Below are positions 9,481 to 17,929 of a stretch of 38,724 nt of DNA, in pieces. The number at the start of each line of letters is the position of its first letter. Positions within the stretch are counted from its first letter, which is position 1. Origin of the DNA: Nitrospinota bacterium (GTDB lineage Bacteria; Nitrospinota; Nitrospinia; Nitrospinales; JACRGP01). The stretch spans positions 1 through 38,724 of the forward strand of contig JACRGP010000181.1 in NCBI GenBank assembly GCA_016217765.1, in the 5' to 3' direction. Under the pieces are notes generated by a model. The model saw only the letters and a program-made list of their open reading frames with translations, was not told the DNA's origin and did not search any database. Both the position numbers and the translations under genes were made by a program.

Positions 9481-11556
9481 CTATTTGGAGGTCAGCGTAT
9501 ACACTCCGTCCCAATCGTCGCCGGGCGGATTGCCGCGAAGCGCCCGGCAACGCTCCAGATAGATTTTCGAAGGGCCGTCGTCGTTCCTAACGAGGAGCGC
9601 GGACTCGAAAAACTGGACCGCCGCGTCCCATTCCCGGTTTTGATAGGCCCGCAAACCATTATGGAACAGGTCCATCGATTTTTCAAACTCTTCTCCATGG
9701 GTTTCGTCGATGCGCCCGAGCAATTGATAAACTTTTACCGGTTTCCGCTTGCCCTTGACGCGCAGACAATCCAGCGGCCGGGCGCGGAACGCGTCCTTGA
9801 TTTTCAGATAGGTGGATTCGCTCGCCATCAAATAAGTCCCATACTGCTTGTTCGCGCTCTCGAGCCTTGAGGCGAGGTTCGCCTCGTCTCCGATGACGGT
9901 GTAATTGAAGCGGGTTTTCGAGCCGATATTGCCCACCACGACCCGGCCGGTATTGATCCCGATCCTTGTTTTGATTTCGCGTTTTGTCCCTTGCGAAAAT
10001 CGGCGGTTGAAGTTTTCGGAGAATTTCAACATCTCCAAGGCGGCGGCCGCGGCTTTCAGCGCATGGTCTTCCTGTTTCACGGGGGCGTTCCAAAACGCGA
10101 CAATGGAGTCCCCCACGAATTTATCAAGAGTCCCGCCGTACCGCAGTACGATTTGCGTCATGCCCTCGAAATACTCGCCGAGCAGGCGCACCAGCTCCGC
10201 CGGGGAAGTCTGCTCGGACATTTCCGTAAACCCCTGCAAGTCGGTGAACAGGATGGTCAACTCCTGCTCCTCGCCGCCGAGAAAAAGCCGGTCCGGCTGG
10301 CCGACCAGAATTTCGACGAATTCGGGAGAGAGATACATCTGAAACGCTTTTTTAATCCACCGCTTTTGAGCGTCCTCCGTGAGGGAGCGGTAAATCGTGG
10401 CCGAGACAAAGGAAAAAACGGCCGCGGCCGCGAAAGGGACCGCGGGCAAAGCCAGGTCCGTTTTCTCGAAAACCGGGAAGGACGCCGCGAAATACGCGAA
10501 AAAGAGACCGAGCAATGCCGGAACGGCGGCAATGGCATGCCAGCGCAACGCCAGGAACAGGGCCAGGGCCGCGACGAATAAAAGGGACGCGAAAAAGATG
10601 GGCGCCGGCGGAAAACGGACCGTCTTTGCGCTGAGCAAAGTCGCCAGGGCGTTGGCGTGTATTTCCACGCCGGGCGTCAAGGCATGGCCGTATTGGGGCG
10701 AGTAAAAGGGAGTCCGATGAGTGTCCGCGCCGTCGGAGTATCCGGCGCCGATCAGGACGAATTTGCCCGCCAGCCATTCTTTCGGCAGGACGCCGGCGAG
10801 CGCCGCCGAGGCGGGGAATACCTTGATCGGGTTCTTGCCTGCCGCGGCGGTCGAGGGCGGACCCTGATAGTTTATCAATATCCGGTTGCCGCCGCCGGAC
10901 CCGATTCCCGGCAAAAGGTCTGGCGGCAAATTCGGGACGGCGGTTTTTGAAGGAGAAAATTTCGCGCGACGGTCGAGAAGGACCAGGGCCGCCGACAAAC
11001 TCGCGACGGTTTGCGGACCGGCGGAATACGAAAGCTGGATTTCCCTGACGCTTTGATCGACGGGATCGACGGGAAGGTCGGCGAGGGCCACGCCGACAGC
11101 GGCGTTCAGGAATTCCGGGTCGGGAAGATCGACCGTCTTTTTTCCGTCCCGGTTTCGCAGGGCCGAGACGACGACGGTCCTCCCGTTTTTGCGTAGCGAA
11201 TCGGCGAGCGCGCCGTCTTCTTTTTCCCAGCTTGGGTCTTTCAGAAACACGTCGAGCCCGACCCATCGGGCGTCCGCCTCGGTCAGGACGTCGACAATGC
11301 GGGCCAGCATGTCTCTTGGCACGGGACTGCGATAAGGGTATTGGTCCATCGCCGGATCGTCCAGCAGGACCACGGCCACGTCCTTGCCGAACGCGGGGTC
11401 CGGCTCCCGAAACCGCATGCGCCAGTCGAGCGTTTTCTTTTCGATGCCGGAGATCAAATGGGTCTGCCCCGCCAACGAGGCCAGGGCGCAAGAGCCGAGG
11501 ACGATCGCGCCGAAAAGGACGGTCTTGAAAAACGGGCCATGGAACGACGCGCGCAT
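9481..11556 (-). CDS. CHASE2-domain membrane class III adenylate/guanylate cyclase
   Basis: N-terminal TM plus CHASE2 (IEKKTLDWRMRFR..VAVVLLDDPAMDQY), three C-terminal TMs, cyclase domain with both metal aspartates (LFTDLQGFTEMSE, KFVGDSIVAFWNAP) and INTGRVVVGNIGS. Confidence 0.93.
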   Translation of the reverse strand: MRASFHGPFFKTVLFGAIVLGSCALASLAGQTHLISGIEKKTLDWRMRFREPDPAFGKDVAVVLLDDPAMDQYPYRSPVPRDMLARIVDVLTEADARWVGLDVFLKDPSWEKEDGALADSLRKNGRTVVVSALRNRDGKKTVDLPDPEFLNAAVGVALADLPVDPVDQSVREIQLSYSAGPQTVASLSAALVLLDRRAKFSPSKTAVPNLPPDLLPGIGSGGGNRILINYQGPPSTAAAGKNPIKVFPASAALAGVLPKEWLAGKFVLIGAGYSDGADTHRTPFYSPQYGHALTPGVEIHANALATLLSAKTVRFPPAPIFFASLLFVAALALFLALRWHAIAAVPALLGLFFAYFAASFPVFEKTDLALPAVPFAAAAVFSFVSATIYRSLTEDAQKRWIKKAFQMYLSPEFVEILVGQPDRLFLGGEEQELTILFTDLQGFTEMSEQTSPAELVRLLGEYFEGMTQIVLRYGGTLDKFVGDSIVAFWNAPVKQEDHALKAAAAALEMLKFSENFNRRFSQGTKREIKTRIGINTGRVVVGNIGSKTRFNYTVIGDEANLASRLESANKQYGTYLMASESTYLKIKDAFRARPLDCLRVKGKRKPVKVYQLLGRIDETHGEEFEKSMDLFHNGLRAYQNREWDAAVQFFESALLVRNDDGPSKIYLERCRALRGNPPGDDWDGVYTLTSK

Positions 11557-14500
11557 TTAGAGGTCCATTTTGCCTGTCAGGTAGAAGGGCGCCCAGAAGT
11601 AAGGCGAGGGATAATCCCGCATCAATTTCAGCTGGGCGTTTTTAAGGGCCAGGGCGGCTCCCTTGGGAAGGTCGTCGTAAAAATATTGCATGAGCTTGTA
11701 GGTCGATTCGTCGGACACTTTCCACAGGCTGGCGACCACTCCCCCCGCCCCGGCATACAGGAACGCGCGGTTCAGGCTCTGGACTTCGTCGCCTCCGCCG
11801 AGCTTGCCCAAGCCGGATTGACAGGCGCTCAAAACCACCAGCCGGGAATTCATGGTCAGAGAATAAATTTCGAACGTCTCCAGGTCGCCGTCTTCCCTCG
11901 GGTCGTTGGCGAGGAGGATGGCCGATTTGAGCGGGTCCCTGGCGTTATATCGCCCGTGGGCGGCAAAGTGGACGATCGCCGTGTCAAGCAGGTTTTTCTC
12001 TTTTATCCAGGACTCCGTCGCCTGGTCTCCGGTCAACACCGTTTTCCGGGGGAAGTTCCGGGAAATGGCCTTGATCTCCTGCTCGGCGAATTCCAGTTCC
12101 AGTCCCTTTTTCTCTCTTTTGGGGTTGCCGAGCGCCAGGATTCTGTCCTTGTTGGCGGTAATTTCCTTGTCCAGATAAAACAGGCTGGAAGCGTTCGGCA
12201 GAATGGAAATGGCGTAATCCTGGACCAGAAAACGGTTCCCCGCCAGGGGCAGGCTGGAAAAGGGCAGATAATGAATGGGGCCGGAGGGGACGACAAGCAG
12301 TTTGTCGGCGGAGACTAATTTGTCCTTTATCGGGTCCAGGAGGACCGCGGAGAGGTTTTTCCCCAGGTCCAGCCGGAGGGTCTCCTGACGCGAGGCGATG
12401 GCATCGCGGTAATCCTGGACCAGTTGCGCCAGTTCGGCCGACCCGGCGTCCGCGGCCACGGCGGTAATGGCGTCGCGCGTCGCGACCCAGACGAGGGTCC
12501 TTTTCTCTCCCGCGTAATACGAAATCAAAGCGGTCCCCTGTCGAAGAGAACCCATTATTTTTTTTACGGGGACCGCGGCGACGGAGGAAGTGGCGGCGTA
12601 TTCCAGGCTTTGGTCCTTGATTTTCTCCAGGACGTCGCGATTCTCCTTCAACAACCGCTTGAACTTTGTATTGGCCGCGTTCCGGTCATCGTCCTTGAGA
12701 GTTTTCAGGCTCCTGCCGACGACTTCGATCTGGCCCCGCAGGTCTTTTTCCTTTTGGACCAACGCGGGGTCCACGGTTTTTTTCGCCTTCGGGGAGCGTC
12801 CCGCCAGCATGTCCAGAAAAGCCCGGCCCTTGGACCGCTCGAGATAGTCGAAACCGTCGGCGTATTCGCCCATATCAAACAGAAGGTCGATCGCCCGCCC
12901 GTAAACGTCCTGTCCCGAGGAGGCGAACATTTGCCGGACGGTGTCCTCGCGCAATCTGGACCGGGTGAGTTCCAAGGCGTTTACGGCTCGTTCGAGATAT
13001 TTTCTGGCTTCGGGATAGTTGTTGTTTTTTATCAGGGCCCCGGCTATCTCGTAGCTCGCGCGCCAGATCACGTCGACGGCGCCGAGGTCCTCCGCTTCGC
13101 CGAGGAACGCGTCGTATTCCTCAAGATCGCGGCCGCTTATTTTTCTATCCGGCATGAGAAACTCCGTTTTATATCGAAGGGCCCGGTTTAAGAGGAGGCC
13201 AAAGGGGCGCCCGCTCGACAGGAAACTTTCCCTTCCCAGGTCGAAGTGGCGAAACGCCTCGTCGAATTTTCGCATCTCGCCCAATAGCGCTCCCCGGACG
13301 GTGTAGTAATGGCCAATGCCTTCGAGGAGGTCCCCGTCGGCGCGATAAAAAACGCCCCTCATGGGATCGTTGACTTGTTTCAAAACTTCCTGGATCAGCT
13401 TGTCGGCCTCGTCCAGCTCCCCCAGACCCTTCTGGTAGTTTTTCACGAAATAATGGGCGGAGGCGAGGTTGATGCGGGAATGAATGATGGCTTTGCTTTT
13501 CCTGACCCATTGGTATAACTGATCGCTGTCGGGAACCTTGACGGGTCCGGAGGGCGGGACAAATCCTTTGTGAATCGCCAGGGCTTCCAGATAGAGTTCG
13601 GAAGCTTTTTCGGGATTCCCGGAAAAGAGGTGGACGTCCCCCGCGCTGGCGTCGATTTCGGCGGCATCCCCGTTCGCCCGCGCGCCGATTTCCCTGGCTT
13701 CGCGCAGAATGTCGAGAGCGGAGGAGTATTCCCCCGTTTCCGTCAGGAGCCAACCGATCCTCTCCATACATAGCAGGACCTGTTTCCGCTTGTTCTCCGC
13801 CTTGAATTTTTCCAGAAGCTTGCGGTATTCCGCGACGCCTTTTTCATAGTCTCCGCGGGCCACGAGGTTTTCCGCGGCGCGCGTGTCGTTAAGCCAGACG
13901 AACTGGAAGGCCATGGCGTCGTCGAGCGCCAGGCCGACGCGGCTTTTCCCCTGGACGAAGCTCTCTTTTGCCGACGCCAAGTAACGCGTTGCCTCGTCAA
14001 CCTGGCCCGCCTCTTTATAATAGGCCCCCAGAAAAAGCCGGATGAATCCCATCCCTTCGTGATGGCTGGAGTCGGATTTTAGCGCCATGCCGTAGAGAGG
14101 ATGGTTTATCACTTTGAAAATGTCGCTCATGAGGGCCTCGGCTTTCTGGAGGTTCTCGCGCGCCGGGTCCATTTCCCGGTCGAACAAGCGCTTCGCGCCG
14201 AGGTTGACGCGCGCGTGAATTATGGCTTTGGATTTCCGAATGAGTTCGGAGAGTTCTTTCTGGCTGGGACGGGACTTGAACGAGGTGGGGAACACGAAGT
14301 TTTTGTGGGCGTTCAGGGTCCTGTAATAATATTCGGTAGCTCTTTTGCCGTCCCCCGAAAACAGATAAATGTCCCCGATATCGGCGTCGATTTCCGCGGC
14401 GTCGCCGTTCAAGCGAGCGCCGAGGGGATAGGCTTCGAGAAAAAACTTCAGGGCCTTGCCGTAGTCGCCGTTTTCCTTGAACAGCCACCCCATTCTCTCC

Positions 14501-14751
14501 AAACAAAAGAGTTCGCCCAATTCGTCTTTTTGCGCGCGGTACTTTTTAAGACCCTTTTCGTACTCGACAAGCCCCCTTTCGTAGTCTCCATCCGAGATGA
14601 ATTTTTCGGCTCGAAGCGTCTCCTCGGACAAATCTACGGCGTATTGAGTCGATTGCAGGGAAGCGCAGGAGGGGAGGAAAAAAGAACAACAAAACAGGAC
14701 AACAAATCCGCGGAAAACCGGAAAAGAAGGGCGTGAAAGCGGGTTTTTCAT
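11557..14751 (-). CDS. TPR-repeat CHAT-domain (caspase-like) lipoprotein
   Basis: Lipobox FFLPSCAS, many TPRs, C-terminal CHAT domain with HFAAHG (His) and VVLSACQSG (Cys), and YAGAGGVVASLWKVSDEST. Confidence 0.92.
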   Translation of the reverse strand: MKNPLSRPSFPVFRGFVVLFCCSFFLPSCASLQSTQYAVDLSEETLRAEKFISDGDYERGLVEYEKGLKKYRAQKDELGELFCLERMGWLFKENGDYGKALKFFLEAYPLGARLNGDAAEIDADIGDIYLFSGDGKRATEYYYRTLNAHKNFVFPTSFKSRPSQKELSELIRKSKAIIHARVNLGAKRLFDREMDPARENLQKAEALMSDIFKVINHPLYGMALKSDSSHHEGMGFIRLFLGAYYKEAGQVDEATRYLASAKESFVQGKSRVGLALDDAMAFQFVWLNDTRAAENLVARGDYEKGVAEYRKLLEKFKAENKRKQVLLCMERIGWLLTETGEYSSALDILREAREIGARANGDAAEIDASAGDVHLFSGNPEKASELYLEALAIHKGFVPPSGPVKVPDSDQLYQWVRKSKAIIHSRINLASAHYFVKNYQKGLGELDEADKLIQEVLKQVNDPMRGVFYRADGDLLEGIGHYYTVRGALLGEMRKFDEAFRHFDLGRESFLSSGRPFGLLLNRALRYKTEFLMPDRKISGRDLEEYDAFLGEAEDLGAVDVIWRASYEIAGALIKNNNYPEARKYLERAVNALELTRSRLREDTVRQMFASSGQDVYGRAIDLLFDMGEYADGFDYLERSKGRAFLDMLAGRSPKAKKTVDPALVQKEKDLRGQIEVVGRSLKTLKDDDRNAANTKFKRLLKENRDVLEKIKDQSLEYAATSSVAAVPVKKIMGSLRQGTALISYYAGEKRTLVWVATRDAITAVAADAGSAELAQLVQDYRDAIASRQETLRLDLGKNLSAVLLDPIKDKLVSADKLLVVPSGPIHYLPFSSLPLAGNRFLVQDYAISILPNASSLFYLDKEITANKDRILALGNPKREKKGLELEFAEQEIKAISRNFPRKTVLTGDQATESWIKEKNLLDTAIVHFAAHGRYNARDPLKSAILLANDPREDGDLETFEIYSLTMNSRLVVLSACQSGLGKLGGGDEVQSLNRAFLYAGAGGVVASLWKVSDESTYKLMQYFYDDLPKGAALALKNAQLKLMRDYPSPYFWAPFYLTGKMDL

Positions 14752-14817
14752 GGCTCGCCTCGAAACCGTCCGATGAAAACGATTTTAAACCGCGGCGAGG
14801 ATAAAACCAATAAAAAA

Positions 14818-15031
14818 CGCCGCCTCAGGCTGACGCCGAGGCGGGATGTAGCTCCCCCTTGCAAAGGGGGCCGGGGGGATTCGCATTTCGGCGACCGCGC
14901 CAGCGTCATCGCTGTGTTGCCTCCGGACGGTTGCCCGGCTTTTCACCCCCCACCTGCCCTCCCCCTTGACAAGCAACACAGTTGCTTCAGGGGGAGGGAA
15001 TTATGGGAAATTTCATTTTGTTATGCGCCTC
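14818..15031. repeat. Composite intergenic palindromic repeat (family copy R1)
   Basis: CCGCCTC..GAGGCGG hairpin, core ctcccccttgcaaagggggccggggggattcgc (14852-14884), then a long hairpin ccctcccccttgacaagcaac/gttgcttcagggggaggg (14957-14998), ending ttcattttgttatgcgcc. Confidence 0.8.
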
Positions 15032-15061
15032 GTAAGGGCCATGGCGGCGCCGTTTGAATAT

Positions 15062-15640
15062 TTAAATCTTGTTTTCCCTGGTCAGGTCCTGTTCCAGGAT
15101 CTCGCAGATGACGTGCCCGATGGCGATGTGCGCTTCCTGGATGCGCGCGGTGTCCCTGGAGGGGACGACGATGGCCACCTGGACGCAATCTTTCGCTTTC
15201 CCGCCCTCGTTGCCGAACAGGCCGATCGTCGCGGCCCCGAGTTCGTTGGCCCGTTTCAGGGCGCGGATAACGTTTTCGGAATTTCCGCTCGTGCTGATCC
15301 CCAGCGCCACGTCGCCTTTCCGGGCAAAGGCTTCGACCTGTCTTGAGAAGACGGCGGCGTATTCGTAATCGTTGCCGATGGCGGTCAGCGTGGAGGCGTT
15401 CGCCGTGAGGGCGATGGCCGGGAGGGCCTTCCGTTCCTTCTTGAAACGGCCGACGAGTTCCGCCGCGATGTGTTGCGCGTCGCTCGCGCTCCCGCCGTTG
15501 CCCATGAGCAGTAGCTTGCCGCCGTTGGCGAGGCTTTCCTTGATCAACTGGGCGGCCTTGTATATCTCTCCGGACAGGGTTTCGGCGACGACCTTCTTGA
15601 GTTCGGCGCTGGCCAGCAAATCTTTTTTTATGCGTTCCAT
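15062..15640 (-). CDS. gmhA: D-sedoheptulose 7-phosphate isomerase (phosphoheptose isomerase)
   Basis: SIS-domain protein: LLLMGNGGSASDAQHIAAELVGRFKKERKALPAIALTANASTLTAIGNDY..ISTSGNSENV. Confidence 0.95.
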   Translation of the reverse strand: MERIKKDLLASAELKKVVAETLSGEIYKAAQLIKESLANGGKLLLMGNGGSASDAQHIAAELVGRFKKERKALPAIALTANASTLTAIGNDYEYAAVFSRQVEAFARKGDVALGISTSGNSENVIRALKRANELGAATIGLFGNEGGKAKDCVQVAIVVPSRDTARIQEAHIAIGHVICEILEQDLTRENKI

Positions 15641-15685
15641 TTCGCTCCGAAAGAGTAGGGACTTATATACATGACTCCCTAGAAT

Positions 15686-17191
15686 TCAGCGGTGTGCTTC
15701 AGTACGTCCGCTGGAACGATTTAAAAAATCCATTTCAATTTGAGGCAACTGTTTCGGTTTTTTCCCTAGACGAGACCAATCAACGACATTCAAAATTCCT
15801 GTTTTTATTGGTCGCTTTTCATCCCAGAAAATTAACGAGGACAGTAGTCGCAAAGATGGTTCAGAAATGAGTAAGTCAAGAGCTTCTTGCGCCTCACTCT
15901 CCGTATTAAACGATAAATAGTAAACCGTATCATCGAACATAACCGGTTTATTCTCTATTGGCCCAACTAAACGAAACTTGAGCGATTTGTAAAGCCCACA
16001 AATAGCTATTCGCCAATGACGAAAAGCATAGTCACCTATGCCGAATATTGAAAACCTAGGATTTTTTTTGTATATCGTGCTACTTCTCGCATCAAGAATA
16101 GTCGCGTGAGCTTCGAGATACTCCCATGTTTTAGGACTATTTTCACGAATCCCTCCGGTTCTCTCTCCCACAAAATGCTGTGTCACTACAACGAATTTTT
16201 CGCGCCAAGGCTTCCCGCTACCAATATCCGAACCTTTAAGTAGCGGAAACAGATAATCCATCTCAATATCAACGAGTTCACCTAACCCATTTATCAGCCC
16301 TTGTGCTGTTCGAGTAAGTTCCATAACTGATGAGGCATCATGTTTTACTCCAGAACGCCATTTTTGCGGACATTCTCCAAGCAAAAACGATGATGATTCA
16401 AAGGCATCAAGGTCACCCACCGTTAAACCATCTCGATGACCGACTCTACGCCCATGGGTGTCTGACATGCTTTCAAATATAGAGTAGTCATATATAGCAT
16501 CAGTCGGATTTTCCGATATTCTTATCACTAACAGACATGCTTCAACAGAGGCATTGAAGTCTTTTTTCGCGTCAATGGAAAATATGCTCGCCTCACGAAT
16601 TGGCAGTTTTTGTCGTTCGGCGTGTGCCAACACTTTTCTTGCGACTGCTGTTTTTACCAACATGGCAATATCGCCAGAGCGTCCGCTGAACCACCGCAGA
16701 ACCTCAAGTAGCATCCATTCTGAAATATCAAAATTTGCTTTCCCGTTGATAGCATCAAAGCCATTCTGTTTCAAGAAGTTGGATTTTTCTGGAAGATTGC
16801 CACCTCCAATAACCCCCTGAGTGGCGTTTGTTACCCACGGAAAATTTCCTAAAACAAGGACGGAACCTGAAAGACTACGGAGCATCTTTTTCCAATCAGT
16901 AGCGAAGAAATCGGCTTGTGTAAGTTTTATTTTATCTGAATTCCTGGCGGCAGAAAGTCGTTCTCGCAATTTCGACAAGTGTGAGTCATTAACCTCGAAT
17001 CCATGAATTTCACGAACAGACGGAAATGTGGATACAGCAACCAACACAAATGTGCCAATGCCACAGGTTGGCTCAATTACCACATCCGGAGAAATGCCAA
17101 GAGCGGATAATTTAGTACAGACCGATTGCGCTAAATTATCCGGCGTTTGAAAATCCCCAAACTCAATTTTTTGTTTTCGCCGAGCATTCAA
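15686..17191 (-). CDS. N6-adenine-type DNA methyltransferase of a putative type II restriction-modification system
   Basis: Motif I VIEPTCGIGTFVL; motif IV-like VLGNFPWVTNA. Overlaps the upstream endonuclease-like gene by 4 nt; AT-rich relative to flanks. Confidence 0.85.
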   Translation of the reverse strand: MNARRKQKIEFGDFQTPDNLAQSVCTKLSALGISPDVVIEPTCGIGTFVLVAVSTFPSVREIHGFEVNDSHLSKLRERLSAARNSDKIKLTQADFFATDWKKMLRSLSGSVLVLGNFPWVTNATQGVIGGGNLPEKSNFLKQNGFDAINGKANFDISEWMLLEVLRWFSGRSGDIAMLVKTAVARKVLAHAERQKLPIREASIFSIDAKKDFNASVEACLLVIRISENPTDAIYDYSIFESMSDTHGRRVGHRDGLTVGDLDAFESSSFLLGECPQKWRSGVKHDASSVMELTRTAQGLINGLGELVDIEMDYLFPLLKGSDIGSGKPWREKFVVVTQHFVGERTGGIRENSPKTWEYLEAHATILDARSSTIYKKNPRFSIFGIGDYAFRHWRIAICGLYKSLKFRLVGPIENKPVMFDDTVYYLSFNTESEAQEALDLLISEPSLRLLSSLIFWDEKRPIKTGILNVVDWSRLGKKPKQLPQIEMDFLNRSSGRTEAHR

Positions 17192-17856
17192 GACTTATGT
17201 CCTCTATAAACCGCCAGAACTCCATCCACCATACCAGCTTTCTCAATAACTCTTGTGTATTGTAGTCGCCATTGTAGGGCGTTGGATATTGTCAAGTACC
17301 CCTGTGTTGGCGGATTTCTTTGAATTTCGACAGCAAGGTTGTTAAGTTCAATTTCATCTACCGGAAGGTTCTTCTCAGCCATGAAAGCTATCAAATCATC
17401 AACATTTCCTTCGTTGTCCAAGATGTCGCGCAACCCTTTTGTTATTTGAAAATCGGCGGTTTGCTTTGCCTTGACAAATATTGTGTCCGTTATTTTCAGT
17501 GTGGCCATGCGTAGTGCTTCATCATCATTTTTATCATAAACAAAAATGATTAACGAGTAGCCTAAACCATAGATTTTTTGACGTGCCGACTTAAAGGGGC
17601 ATGATGACTGCGGTTGTCGAATGCTTGTGACCTTCATGTCAACACAAAGATCAGGAAAATCTATTCCGCTTGCTGAACTCCCTTCTTCGAAGGAATAGCC
17701 CCTCTCTGTCAGGTATGTGCGAAACTTGTGCTCAAGATAAGTACCAACGGCTTTCCCATCGGTCACACCAAACAGCGATGGTTCAGGATGCTGGCTTTCC
17801 TCTGCTGAAAATGTGCTTGCTTCGGAACAGAGGGTTTGAATGATTAATTTTCTCAA
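17188..17856 (-). CDS. Putative type II restriction endonuclease (PD-(D/E)XK-like)
   Basis: SGIDFPDLCVDMKVTSIRQPQSSCPFKSARQKIYGLGYSLIIFVYDK contains a D..DxK arrangement; directly cotranscribed with a DNA methyltransferase. Confidence 0.72.
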   Translation of the reverse strand: MRKLIIQTLCSEASTFSAEESQHPEPSLFGVTDGKAVGTYLEHKFRTYLTERGYSFEEGSSASGIDFPDLCVDMKVTSIRQPQSSCPFKSARQKIYGLGYSLIIFVYDKNDDEALRMATLKITDTIFVKAKQTADFQITKGLRDILDNEGNVDDLIAFMAEKNLPVDEIELNNLAVEIQRNPPTQGYLTISNALQWRLQYTRVIEKAGMVDGVLAVYRGHKS

Positions 17857-17901
17857 GGATGACTCCAGATACCGCGAGAACAGTTATTTAGGGTTGAAAG
17901 A

Positions 17902-17919
17902 ATCGGGGTTGTCCCCGAT
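17902..17919 (-). terminator. Possible hairpin terminator between the carbamoyltransferase and R-M genes
   Basis: Perfect 7-bp stem ATCGGGG-TTGT-CCCCGAT just past the stop at 17930. No strong T-tract follows. Confidence 0.35.
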
Positions 17920-17929
17920 ACAACGTATT

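Noticed and set aside
11326-11341. Sigma-54-like -24/-12 promoter TTGGCACGGGACTGC
   Set aside because: It lies inside the cyclase coding region and the -12 element is imperfect (CTGC); likely chance.
14818-15031. CRISPR-like array from recurring GC-rich motifs
   Set aside because: Copies are dispersed and modular, with no regular spacer length and no cas genes.
14773-15057. ORF 14773..15057 + and 33344..33661 + sharing RRLRLTPRR..
   Set aside because: The shared peptide is the translation of repeat copies R1 and R5, so the ORFs are repeat-derived and not genes.
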